A DNA stretch of 64,000 nucleotides, from assembly GCF_025398035.1 (NCBI RefSeq), contig NZ_CP104558.1:4455152-4519151 (forward strand), in the 5' to 3' direction. This document shows, one piece after another, positions 7,775 through 16,026 of this stretch (its first letter is position 1; each line of letters begins with the position of its first letter). Source of the DNA: Rossellomorea vietnamensis. GTDB taxonomy: Bacteria > Bacillota > Bacilli > Bacillales > Bacillaceae_B. The position numbers were made by a program, and so were the translations under genes. The notes beneath the pieces are model-generated. The model was not told the origin of the DNA, did no database searches, and worked only from the letters and a program-made list of their open reading frames with translations.

Positions 7775-7968
7775 CAAAAAGCAATAGAGGCGTAAAATTA
7801 TCCAAACATTTATGAAGGTATAAAAATGGGGAATAGGTTTAGTTGGGAGAATAGAATGAGATATCTCTAGCTATGTTAAAAATGGTATAAATGTATTATT
7901 ATAGAATTGGAATATTTTCCTTTGTGAAAAACTACATAAAGAACATTTTGAGAGTTGGCGATGAAAAA

Positions 7969-8958
7969 ATGATTTATCAAAAATATACTGAAGTATTGTT
8001 GAGGTTACATGAATCTTACCATCAATTAGTTTTAATGAAATTCAATAATGTTGAAGATTTTAATACTGATTATTGGTTAACCCAAATAGATGAGCAATTT
8101 AGAGATAAGATATTATTTACCCGTTACCAAGCCCTAGATAACACATACTATTTTAAGCCTCAATTCAAGTTTTACGATTCAAAAAAATACGGGGTCTTCT
8201 TTATTGAATATAGGAGTTATACGGGTAAAATATCGAAGAACATTTTCAACAATACTGTTAAATATATTTCTTATTTGAAAAGGACATTTTATGACGAAAA
8301 GTTGGAAGAAAAACTAAGTAATTTAGTAAAACCTAATTCTAATAATCAGTTTTGGAATGCAAAACAATCATTGTTTGATTTTTATGTTTCTACTGGAAAT
8401 AGATATCACAATTTATATGGTGGGGATGCAACTCATTATAATTTAATTCTAGACTTGCTAGAACATTCAAATTACATTAACTGTCTTAGAATATGGAGAG
8501 GTGATGACATAATTGATTTAATTGAAGACGATGATGAGAGAGATGCATTAACAACGTTATCACTTTTAATGTTTGAACAGGAAGTTAATTACGGAAGATA
8601 TGAATTTCAACAAAATACCAACTTTTTTAAAGATGAGTCTAAGAAAAAATACTATAGATCTAGAGACATGCTAATGGGATTTATAAATATGGCATTTTCT
8701 GATACTAAGCGATTTAATGATTATCCTCATTGGGAGAAAGCAAACAATCAAAAAGCTTACCCCCATTTTGGAAAAGGCGAAAAATTAGGTTTTAAGAATT
8801 TAAATGATAGTTATTTAGTGTACTTTACTGAATTTAATAAAGAGAAAAAGTATAAGGATGTAAAATCACTCATGGAAGTAAATAATTATTTGTTTGAGTT
8901 TAGAAGTTTTGTTCGTAATTCTGGTCAGAACCCACATTTTAATGGACTGACTTTGTAG
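7969..8958 (+). CDS. Hypothetical protein, first gene of accessory island
   Basis: About 329 residues if started at ATG 7969 (355 from 7891). I do not recognise the family. It is soluble, rich in aromatic and charged residues, with no signal peptide or membrane segment. Two stretches look conserved-domain-like: FYVSTGNRYHNLYGGDATHY near the middle and a C-terminal NNYLFEFRSFVRNSGQNPHF. The base composition is markedly AT-rich compared with the chromosomal genes and similar to its island neighbours, suggesting separate acquisition. It is divergent from immA. Its place beside nuclease and HEPN-like genes makes a defence or counter-defence role possible, but nothing in the sequence proves it. 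The start codon is uncertain because both candidates have weak Shine-Dalgarno sequences. Confidence 0.55.
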   Translation: MIYQKYTEVLLRLHESYHQLVLMKFNNVEDFNTDYWLTQIDEQFRDKILFTRYQALDNTYYFKPQFKFYDSKKYGVFFIEYRSYTGKISKNIFNNTVKYISYLKRTFYDEKLEEKLSNLVKPNSNNQFWNAKQSLFDFYVSTGNRYHNLYGGDATHYNLILDLLEHSNYINCLRIWRGDDIIDLIEDDDERDALTTLSLLMFEQEVNYGRYEFQQNTNFFKDESKKKYYRSRDMLMGFINMAFSDTKRFNDYPHWEKANNQKAYPHFGKGEKLGFKNLNDSYLVYFTEFNKEKKYKDVKSLMEVNNYLFEFRSFVRNSGQNPHFNGLTL

Positions 8959-9104
8959 AGAATTTATGTGGAGGATGGATTCATTAAGATGAGATGTAAA
9001 TGTTCAATTTAAAAAGCGTATTTCCCTTTAGTGACATTGAATTTATCCAGTGTTTTAAAATCGTTTATAAGGCTTAATGAAATAGAAATGGAGTATGGGG
9101 ATTA

Positions 9105-9872
9105 ATGAATTTCAATAAAGAGGAACAGATTAAGAAACCTAATACAGTGAAAAAGAGGAACCCTAAATGGGAGAGAGACGAGTTAATTTTAGCTTTGGAA
9201 TTATACTTTAGACATAATCCCAACACAATAAGTGCAAAGCACCAAGAAGTATTGAAACTAAGCAAAATACTAAATTCACTTCCTATACATGGCATCTCAC
9301 CTGAATACGTAAATTTCAGAAACCCAAATGGTGTGTATATGAAAATGAGCAACTTTTTGAGGCTCGACCCTAATTATAAGGGTAAGGGTTTAGAAAGAGG
9401 ATCAAAATTAGAAGAAGACGTATGGAATGAATTTTATTCCAATAAATCAAAACTTCGAGATTTAGCTACAAACATTAAAGCAAGTGTTGAATCTAAGAAG
9501 GAAGAAATAAAATTTCCTATTAACGAAGAAGAGGAAGAAGTTTTTCCTGAAGGAAAGATCCTATTTAGAGTTCATAAATTGCGAGAAAGAAATGTTGGGG
9601 CTGTTAAAAAGAAAAAACAACAGGCACTCGAAAATAATGAACTTTATTGTGAAATATGCCAGTTTGATTTTTTCAAAACATACGGAGAAATTGGGAAAGG
9701 TTTCATTGAATGTCACCATACTATACCGGTATCTGAATATACTGAGAAGAATAATACAAGGTTACAAGATTTAATTTTGGTCTGTTCAAATTGTCATAGA
9801 ATGTTGCATAGAAGAAGGCCATGGCTTAATAAAGGTGATTTGATGAAGTTGATGGAGAAATCTTCAAAATAA
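9105..9872 (+). CDS. HNH endonuclease with N-terminal helical domain
   Basis: A 255-residue protein with a canonical HNH domain at the C-terminus: CEICQFDF, FIECHHTIPVSEY and LVCSNCHRMLHRRRPW (about residues 178-240). The two CxxC pairs bind structural zinc, and His-His plus Asn and His make the catalytic site. This is the McrA/phage-restriction type of arrangement. The N-terminal 150 residues (WERDELILALELYFRH … LPIHG … FRNPNGVYMKMSNFL) form a separate domain often found in front of such HNH modules in modified-DNA restriction proteins. It is followed after two bases by the PD-(D/E)XK-like frame, so the two are probably translated together. A modification-dependent restriction role is inferred from domain layout only. 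Confidence 0.8.
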   Translation: MNFNKEEQIKKPNTVKKRNPKWERDELILALELYFRHNPNTISAKHQEVLKLSKILNSLPIHGISPEYVNFRNPNGVYMKMSNFLRLDPNYKGKGLERGSKLEEDVWNEFYSNKSKLRDLATNIKASVESKKEEIKFPINEEEEEVFPEGKILFRVHKLRERNVGAVKKKKQQALENNELYCEICQFDFFKTYGEIGKGFIECHHTIPVSEYTEKNNTRLQDLILVCSNCHRMLHRRRPWLNKGDLMKLMEKSSK

Positions 9873-9895
9873 CTTTGCTCTCATTAGGAGGAAAC

Positions 9896-10735
9896 ATGAA
9901 CCTTTTTAAATATCAAGGCCAAGAAGAGGATCATTATACTCATATATTAGCCTCAATCCTTAGTTATAATAATTTCCAAGTTGTTGAACCTTTTTTAGAA
10001 AATTTGTTGAAGGAAAGAGCTATAAACCTTAATTTTAAACAGGTATTAATTATGACAAGGAAAAGAATTTGCCCCCAAGAGGAGAAACCTTTTGAGTATA
10101 TCATTGGTATAGCTCCGTACAAGAACATTGCTACTGCATCTAAGTTAGAAGATAACTCAGGTTCCATACCAGATGCGTGGATTTACGGTGAGAATTTTAA
10201 TTTACTATTTGAATTTAAAATAAGAGGAGCCCTAGATAAGGGGCAAATTTCAGCCCACAAGAAATTATTATCCAGCAAAGATTCTGAAGTTCTCGAATAC
10301 AACTGGAATGATGTTAAGGATAGTTTGCAAAAAATCGAGTTAAATGACCCGGTGCTCTTCTATTTAGTCCAATCCTTTATTGAAGTAATCCCTAGCTTTA
10401 AATCAAAAAGGCGGTCCTCAGGTATGCCAAAACAGATTATTAGTCAGATTAACAAGGAAAACGAGCTACATTTCATTATCACTGGAAGTAGAGTATCAAA
10501 GAATTATTCTTTAGATAAAGTTTATAAAGGAGAGAAAATCCAGTTGAACCGAGCATTAAATGGCATTCAAGAAGCACGTAGGTTTATCGCAAAATATGTC
10601 TTAAGTAACTACTATGATTTGCCAATCGAGTTCATAGGACAAGAAACAGTTATTAATGACTACTGTGTTGTTCCAGGTAGAAGCATGAAGAAAAATCAAT
10701 GGAATCAATGGAGGATAGGAGCTTTTTTAAACTAA
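9896..10735 (+). CDS. PD-(D/E)XK nuclease-like protein
   Basis: A 279-residue protein beginning MNLFKYQGQEEDHYTHILAS, an opening typical of PD-(D/E)XK-superfamily proteins seen in phage and defence contexts. The likely active site is IPDAWIYG … LLFEFKIRGALDKGQ (about residues 88-115): aspartate in the PD motif, then E-x-K, then a conserved glutamine. A basic C-terminal region follows. ATG 9896 has an ideal AGGAGGAAAC site, so the longer frame from 9875 is rejected. It follows the HNH gene by 23 bases and the NUMOD4 gene follows by 17, suggesting one operon of DNA-active proteins. The target is unknown. Confidence 0.65.
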   Translation: MNLFKYQGQEEDHYTHILASILSYNNFQVVEPFLENLLKERAINLNFKQVLIMTRKRICPQEEKPFEYIIGIAPYKNIATASKLEDNSGSIPDAWIYGENFNLLFEFKIRGALDKGQISAHKKLLSSKDSEVLEYNWNDVKDSLQKIELNDPVLFYLVQSFIEVIPSFKSKRRSSGMPKQIISQINKENELHFIITGSRVSKNYSLDKVYKGEKIQLNRALNGIQEARRFIAKYVLSNYYDLPIEFIGQETVINDYCVVPGRSMKKNQWNQWRIGAFLN

Positions 10736-10752
10736 GATACTGGAGGAGAATT

Positions 10753-11004
10753 ATGAGAAAGGAAATATATAAACCGATTATAGGTTATGAAGGACTATAC
10801 GATATCTCCGAAACTGGAAAGGTGTATTCACACCGATCTAAAAGAACGCTTAAGAGGTGTGGGGATGAATATGGGTTTCATATCGTTAAGTTAAATAAAG
10901 GTGGCGATGCATCTAATCACAATGTATTTGAATTATGGAAAGTTGCTTTTCCTGTTGTGAATGATACAGAATTTAAAGGAACTAAAAAAATTATATATAG
11001 GTAA
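10753..11004 (+). CDS. NUMOD4-domain small protein
   Basis: An 83-residue protein with the NUMOD4 signature: KPIIGYEGLYDISETGKVYSH near the N-terminus, followed by a basic segment (KRTLKRCGDEYGFHIVKLNKGG). NUMOD4 is a DNA-binding module usually attached to HNH homing endonucleases. Here the catalytic HNH part is missing, so this is either a fragment of a former free-standing endonuclease or a small DNA-binding protein. The start follows TGGAGGAG. It is the last gene before a terminator at 11025-11050. Confidence 0.75.
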   Translation: MRKEIYKPIIGYEGLYDISETGKVYSHRSKRTLKRCGDEYGFHIVKLNKGGDASNHNVFELWKVAFPVVNDTEFKGTKKIIYR

Positions 11005-11024
11005 TTTCATTCTGGTTCAGAATC

Positions 11025-11050
11025 GGGCTCCTACTCAAGGGAGCCTTTTT
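11025..11050 (+). terminator. Terminator after the nuclease gene cluster
   Basis: GGCTCC / GGAGCC stem (within GGGCTCC…GGGAGCC) followed by TTTTT. Confidence 0.75.
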
Positions 11051-11239
11051 GATTATACAACCTATATTTTTACAGGTAAATATTAGATTAGTGGTTATTT
11101 TGTGCTATATTGATACTAGGAAAAACCCCAGGTATTTGGAAAGACGGGGGCCAAAATGATCTTTATTTAGTTAATTAATGAGCAAGACAGAAAAGCTCTT
11201 ATAGAATTAGACAGGATTATTTATTAAGGGGGACCTATT

Positions 11240-13975
11240 GTGACTTTCATTAAAGACAAAATAAATGTTTTTATTAGTTCTAAATGCGGAGTAGAATCAT
11301 ATGACATTATTAGGGCAGCTCTTAAAAACTTATTAGAAAACACCGGATTTATAACCACTTACGTTTTTGAAGCTGGAGATGCGGCTTCAGTAACTGCAAG
11401 GGATGAGTATTTGAATAAGTTAGAGGACTGTCATGTTGTGCTATTTCTAATTGACAATAAAGAACCAAAAATTCCTGAAGGAGTTATGAAGGAATGGATG
11501 CATGCAAGGAAGATTGGTCGAAAAGCCATTTATCTTTTTTTAAATGACCCTTTAAAAAAAGAAAGTGAGATACAAAAGGAATTAAATGGGCCAAATGGTG
11601 CTCGATACAAAGTCGTAAATAATATCCAGGAGCTTATTGATACAGGCTTTAAAAGCGTTATGAATGATATAGTGAATATTTACAATGAATATTGTAAAAA
11701 CAGACTAATAAAGTTGGAGGAACAGGGAACTCTAGATGAAAACGGTCAAGAGTATATAAATAATATTACACCAGTGGAAAAAAGTCTGATCAAGAAAAAA
11801 GAGCTAACTGGTTTTTCTAAGACTACTCAATTATTTAAAAATATTATATTTAAAAAAAATGAACAGATTGAACCCGATAATGAAATGGATGAATTCTCCT
11901 ATTATTTAACGAAATACCTAATAGGAGAAGGCGAAATTTCAAAGATTAACTTTTCGCTGATAATGACTATTATTAATAATAAGTACGAAGGTAATTTAAA
12001 AGAAGTAATTAATAAAAGGTGGCAAGCTATTGAGTGGTATTATAAAGGAGATATGGAAAAAGCAATTTCTCAATTAAGTGAAGCTGTATCCCAAATTGAG
12101 GAACTAAAAATAGAAAAGTGGATTAGAGACGACATTCTTATAGATATCAGAAACTTTGAAAATAAAAAAATGAACAATTCTAATCAGGTGTTTATCTCTG
12201 ATGCCCAAAAAAAAATAGAAGATAATAGTCACTTATTATATTTTCCGGCTATAGATAGAGTGCAAAAGAATATCAATAATGAAATTCTTAAAGACATAAA
12301 TAAGTTCACTATTCAAAGTCCTTACAGTACATCGATTGGGTCTAAAATAGAATATCTCCTTGAAGATGTAGCAAAAAGTTTGTATATTGCTATTATTTAT
12401 GGTTCATTAACCCATATATCACTCACAAATAGCTTACTGAAAGATATCTTCCAGCATTATTCACGAATTTATGATGAATACCAATTAAAATTTGAGTATT
12501 TGAGATTTAGCATTCTTGATCAAGATTATAAAAACATTAAACATATTTGCAATAATAACAGTGAAATTTTATCTTCGTGTAGCTTTGAAAAAATATATGA
12601 ATTGTATAGGTTATCTAATTCCATACCATATGAGGGAGATAGAACTAAAACCAAATTAGTTTTGTTTAATCACCTTGGTTACTACTTTGGGGATAAGGAC
12701 TATGACAACATTCAAGACGAAATATTTATTATCTTGAATAAGTGGCTTTATTCCGAACCAATAGTAGGAAACTGGTCGTTTATTTTTCAAGCATTAAAAG
12801 GAAATATCAGAAGAATAGATATTAACAAGGTTTTGCCTTTTTTAATTCAAATCATAAAAAATAAGTTTTTTAGATTTTACGATAATGTCTTTGATTTGCT
12901 TAAGAGTATTGATTGGAAGGTGAATGCACACCATATAAGAGAATTAAAGAAATTAATACTAGATTTATTAAAAGAAGATCAACTTAAGGATTCTAGGTTC
13001 TTTCAGAGTTTAATAATAAGTCTAAGAAGGCAATTCGTAGAGTTTAGTGAGTTCGATAAGACAATAGAAGAAGAGTGGGAAAAATTTCACAACCTATACA
13101 AGTTAGAAGTATTTGATTTATCCTTAGAGGAAAATAGTAATTACATTAAAAAGTATGTAGAAGAAATGGTTAATAGAAACAAAACCTTAGGGAAAAATGG
13201 AGTATACGGAACTTTTGCAACTTCCCCATATAGAATAATAAAAAATATTATATCGTATTCAAATCTTGTGCTCCCACAACCACTTTTTACAAAGGTAATA
13301 AAGAGTATTAAAGACACTTTGCTCAATCCAAAGCAATATGCAAATGAAAAGCTAGATGGTTTAGAACTCTTATTTGCTTTAAAATTGATGAATAACCGTG
13401 AGGACAAAATTGAATTTGATTGGGAAGCACTAAATATAGAGATCCAAAGTAACGTTAAAAATGTGTTAAACATATATCAAGGTATTTTCGAAAAAGATTC
13501 TGAACTAACTGTTAGACTATATTTGTATATATGGTTTATTGCAAACTCAGTTTCTGAAGATAAAGAGTTATTACTCTTACTATCAGTTTTTAATAAAGAA
13601 GATGTATATCAAAATATAAAATTATTAGAATCATTAAAGTTGTTTATCAGTTATCATGTCGAGAGTAAAAAAGAGATTCCAAATGCTCAAATTATTTTAC
13701 ATGTAATTTTATCAAAATCAAGGGATAGAGATTTTTATTTAAGGTACCATGCAATTGAATCCTTATTTCTAATGATAGGAAAAGGTTACGATGATTTAAT
13801 TGTTAGTGAATTATCTGAACTAATTGAAGATCCGGATTACAGAATTAAAGCTATGATTATTAATAATGCTAATAAATTGAATTCTAAATATAAAGGTTCG
13901 ATGGAAATAATTTTTGAAAAGGCTAAAATAGATAACAATTATATTATTCGAAGGAATGAATTAACCTTAAATTGA
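11240..13975 (+). CDS. DUF4062/TIR-like sensor or effector with long helical solenoid (defence candidate)
   Basis: A 911-residue protein with GTG start behind AAGGGGGAC. Residues about 8-140 resemble the DUF4062/TIR-like Rossmann fold: INVFISSKCG, a helix, a strand TTYVFEAGD, SVTARDEYLNKLEDCHVVLFLID, and KAIYLFLND. Such domains occur as nucleotide-binding or NAD-consuming modules in bacterial immune proteins. The remaining 770 residues are almost entirely helical without obvious enzyme motifs, and the C-terminus (DFYLRYHAIESLFLMIG … LIEDPDYRIKAMIINNANKL) looks like HEAT/ARM repeats. It stands alone between two terminators, as self-contained abortive-infection genes often do. Antiphage function is inferred from architecture and location. 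AT-rich composition marks it as acquired. Confidence 0.6.
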   Translation: MTFIKDKINVFISSKCGVESYDIIRAALKNLLENTGFITTYVFEAGDAASVTARDEYLNKLEDCHVVLFLIDNKEPKIPEGVMKEWMHARKIGRKAIYLFLNDPLKKESEIQKELNGPNGARYKVVNNIQELIDTGFKSVMNDIVNIYNEYCKNRLIKLEEQGTLDENGQEYINNITPVEKSLIKKKELTGFSKTTQLFKNIIFKKNEQIEPDNEMDEFSYYLTKYLIGEGEISKINFSLIMTIINNKYEGNLKEVINKRWQAIEWYYKGDMEKAISQLSEAVSQIEELKIEKWIRDDILIDIRNFENKKMNNSNQVFISDAQKKIEDNSHLLYFPAIDRVQKNINNEILKDINKFTIQSPYSTSIGSKIEYLLEDVAKSLYIAIIYGSLTHISLTNSLLKDIFQHYSRIYDEYQLKFEYLRFSILDQDYKNIKHICNNNSEILSSCSFEKIYELYRLSNSIPYEGDRTKTKLVLFNHLGYYFGDKDYDNIQDEIFIILNKWLYSEPIVGNWSFIFQALKGNIRRIDINKVLPFLIQIIKNKFFRFYDNVFDLLKSIDWKVNAHHIRELKKLILDLLKEDQLKDSRFFQSLIISLRRQFVEFSEFDKTIEEEWEKFHNLYKLEVFDLSLEENSNYIKKYVEEMVNRNKTLGKNGVYGTFATSPYRIIKNIISYSNLVLPQPLFTKVIKSIKDTLLNPKQYANEKLDGLELLFALKLMNNREDKIEFDWEALNIEIQSNVKNVLNIYQGIFEKDSELTVRLYLYIWFIANSVSEDKELLLLLSVFNKEDVYQNIKLLESLKLFISYHVESKKEIPNAQIILHVILSKSRDRDFYLRYHAIESLFLMIGKGYDDLIVSELSELIEDPDYRIKAMIINNANKLNSKYKGSMEIIFEKAKIDNNYIIRRNELTLN

Positions 13976-13979
13976 TAGT

Positions 13980-14012
13980 CAAGAACCAGGATATCCTGGT
14001 TCTTGTTTTTTA
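13980..14012 (+). terminator. Terminator after the DUF4062-like gene
   Basis: Perfect inverted repeat CAAGAACCAGGA / TCCTGGTTCTTG followed by T6. Confidence 0.9.
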
Positions 14013-14092
14013 TCTGTTTAAGCTGCTTAGATACTAAGTACTTAAAATGCTTGTTTATTTCCTCAATCTCCTCTTTAATAGCAATATCAACT
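14010..14092 (-). pseudogene. Remnant of the 3' end of a second repressor-like gene
   Basis: Read on the minus strand this stretch encodes IKEEIEEINKHFKYLVSKQL, clearly similar to the C-terminus of the prophage repressor (DIEEIKKHFEYVVFQAKQ, 15480-15863). The DNA is similar too (shared AAAATGCTT and TTTC-TCAAT blocks) but diverged and three bases longer. There is no start codon or DNA-binding domain; an in-frame stop lies just upstream and the frame runs on into the neighbouring terminator. It separates the DUF4062-like gene from the HEPN-like gene and marks an old recombination joint. Confidence 0.65.
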
Positions 14093-14229
14093 TCGAAAGA
14101 AAAAACTTAATTAGTTAAAGTGGATTATTGCTAGTGCAAGACACCTCCTATAGGAGTAATTTCATAGTTTTTAAGTTTTGTAATGGATGTTAAAATAAGG
14201 AGTAATAATTAAATCGTAGGGTGATAATA

Positions 14230-15351
14230 TTGGAAACATATATAAATAGGTTCCGAAAAGAAAGTCCACGTTTATGGAGTTCATTTGAGCAATGCACTAA
14301 AGAGTTTCAAGATAAAGGATTTGAAAATTTTAGGAGTGGTAAGGGGATAATAATAGATAGCTATACTGCTAAGTATATGGATGTTAATCTACCCTCTAGT
14401 TATATGGTTTTTTTTATGTTTGCTTATTTGAAAAAATTCGAATATGAATATAAGCCAATCGAGAAGGTCCTATATGAAATTCCTTTCCGATTCCGTGGTG
14501 TCCAATTTCTTTTCACAGATAGAAAATTTGGTTTAAGACTATTTGCTGTAACGGATGATGAACAGATAATAAAAGACTTTTTTAAAAAAGTGAACAGTGC
14601 TGTGAAAATAGTGGAGCGTATGATGAACCCTTTATTAAAAGAAATTGTAAATCAAGGTAATATTACTTTTAATAATCAAATTCATTTTTTTTACGAAAGG
14701 TACCAATATTTTAGACATAAGGTTATAGAAGATAAGGAAGGCCCAATAAAAGAAAATGTTAAGTTGAAAGAAATGTTCTTTAATGCACAGGCTATGCTTG
14801 ATGCATACTTTAGTTATCAAGAGCATTTAATGATTTTATTGCTTCCATTCTCTAAAATAGAGGATTCGAAATCCACTATTGCTGAATTAATTAGTAAAGA
14901 TTGGTCTACAAAATTCATTGAAGTTTTTAAAACAAATACTGATAATAAGATGAAGAGTTACTTTGAAAAGTTAAAGTCTTTAAAAGAAAGGCATAGAAAT
15001 AAATATGCTCATGGTGGTTTTGAAAAAGATAATGGCTCGCTATATGCAAACGTTGAAGGTTTGGGTTACATACCTGTAAAAGTAAAAAAACATAATTCAT
15101 TCTCAATACTGGATATAGATAAAATAGGATTTACAGAAATGTGTGATAAAATTGATGAGTTTGAGAGCTATTTATCTAATGAATCAGATTGGAGAAGACC
15201 GATAAAACTATTGAAGTCAGGACTCGATATTTACTTTGATTTAGAACACATCAAACAATACAGAGATGCAATTGAAAGTGATGAAAACTTAGAAAGATAT
15301 ATTGATTTTCAATTTGAGAAGTTGGACAGGGAAGCGAATATGGAATGGTAG
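14230..15351 (+). CDS. HEPN-like protein (defence candidate)
   Basis: A protein of about 373 residues. It contains RHRNKYAHGGF (near residue 265), where RNKYAH fits the R-x4-6-H motif of HEPN ribonucleases and sits, as expected, at the end of a long helix (SYFEKLKSLKER). The N-terminal half is mixed alpha/beta with many aromatic residues and is not recognised. There is no partner antitoxin of the MNT type next to it; the flanking genes are the 911-residue DUF4062-like protein and the repressor. The likely start is TTG 14230, six bases after AGGGTGAT; GTG 14221 overlaps that site. A toxin or abortive-infection RNase is a reasonable guess, not shown. Confidence 0.55.
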   Translation: METYINRFRKESPRLWSSFEQCTKEFQDKGFENFRSGKGIIIDSYTAKYMDVNLPSSYMVFFMFAYLKKFEYEYKPIEKVLYEIPFRFRGVQFLFTDRKFGLRLFAVTDDEQIIKDFFKKVNSAVKIVERMMNPLLKEIVNQGNITFNNQIHFFYERYQYFRHKVIEDKEGPIKENVKLKEMFFNAQAMLDAYFSYQEHLMILLLPFSKIEDSKSTIAELISKDWSTKFIEVFKTNTDNKMKSYFEKLKSLKERHRNKYAHGGFEKDNGSLYANVEGLGYIPVKVKKHNSFSILDIDKIGFTEMCDKIDEFESYLSNESDWRRPIKLLKSGLDIYFDLEHIKQYRDAIESDENLERYIDFQFEKLDREANMEW

Positions 15352-15437
15352 TAAAGGGGAATATTTTAGAGTTCAAAATGCCGTAAACTCAACACATTTA
15401 AGCTTACCTTATGAATTTTATACGTAAATAACACTTC

Positions 15438-15473
15438 AAAAAAGCTCTAAGAACATTTCTCAGAGCTTTTTTT
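15438..15473. terminator. Bidirectional terminator between HEPN-like gene and repressor
   Basis: AAAAAAGCTCT and AGAGCTTTTTTT flank a GAACATTTC-containing loop, between convergent genes. Confidence 0.75.
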
Positions 15474-15479
15474 GATATT

Positions 15480-15863
15480 TTAGTTTTTATTTCTCTGTTT
15501 AGCCTGAAACACCACATACTCAAAATGCTTCTTAATTTCTTCAATATCTTCCTGGGAAAGATCCTTCCACTTTTCAATATCAAAGAAGCCAAATTGCTCT
15601 ATGCCGTACTCCTTAACTAGTTTGTTCACTTCTTCAAGTGTATCTTCTTTGGCCATTGTCTTTTCTTCACGACCAAGTAAGAAATCAATCGAAACCTCAA
15701 AGTAATCAGCAATTTTCTTTAACATGTCGTAATCTGGTTTTCGCTCATCCTTTTCATAACGGGACAGGACAACATTGGAAACTCCTAATTTTTGGGCAAA
15801 GTCTTTTTGTGAAATGTTTTCTCGTTCTCTCAACTGTTTTATATTACTTCCTAATGAAGACAT
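15480..15863 (-). CDS. cI-type XRE repressor of the prophage
   Basis: A 127-residue repressor (from ATG 15863). An XRE helix-turn-helix occupies residues 6-60: IKQLRERENISQKDFAQKLGVSNVVLSRYEKDERKPD. A charged, helical C-terminus follows with no peptidase motif, so self-cleavage of the LexA type is unlikely and a partner protease such as the ImmA-like protein at 7239-7727 is expected. It is divergent from the cro-like gene, with TTACC-N5-GGTAA operators between. An AAAGGG site precedes ATG 15863 by nine bases. It should silence the rightward promoter and probably tunes its own. Its C-terminal coding sequence has a diverged partial copy at 14010-14092. Confidence 0.9.
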   Translation of the reverse strand: MSSLGSNIKQLRERENISQKDFAQKLGVSNVVLSRYEKDERKPDYDMLKKIADYFEVSIDFLLGREEKTMAKEDTLEEVNKLVKEYGIEQFGFFDIEKWKDLSQEDIEEIKKHFEYVVFQAKQRNKN

Positions 15864-15902
15864 CAGCTTCATCCCTTTACCGTTATATTTATGTATATAG
15901 AT

Positions 15903-16009
15903 TACCATTTACCAATGCGGTAAGAAATAAAGTTGACAAAATGGTAATTTATTTGTTGACATTACCAAAAAGGTAATTTATTATATAGTTAAAGTTACCG
16001 ATTCGGTAA
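15903..16009. promoter_or_regulatory. Immunity control region: operators and rightward promoter
   Basis: Three 15-bp operators of the form TTACC-N5-GGTAA: 15909-15923 (N5 AATGC), 15962-15976 (AAAAA) and 15995-16009 (GATTC). There are also half-sites at 15903-15907 (TTACC) and in ATGGTAAT near 15943. A rightward SigA promoter is visible: -35 TTGACA 15956-15961, a 17-base spacer and -10 TATTAT 15979-15984. The central operator fills the spacer and another lies just after the start site, so repressor binding would block early transcription. The leftward repressor promoter overlaps the 15909 operator region but its hexamers are less clear. Confidence 0.85.
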
Positions 16010-16026
16010 TTAGAGGAGGTGATTAA

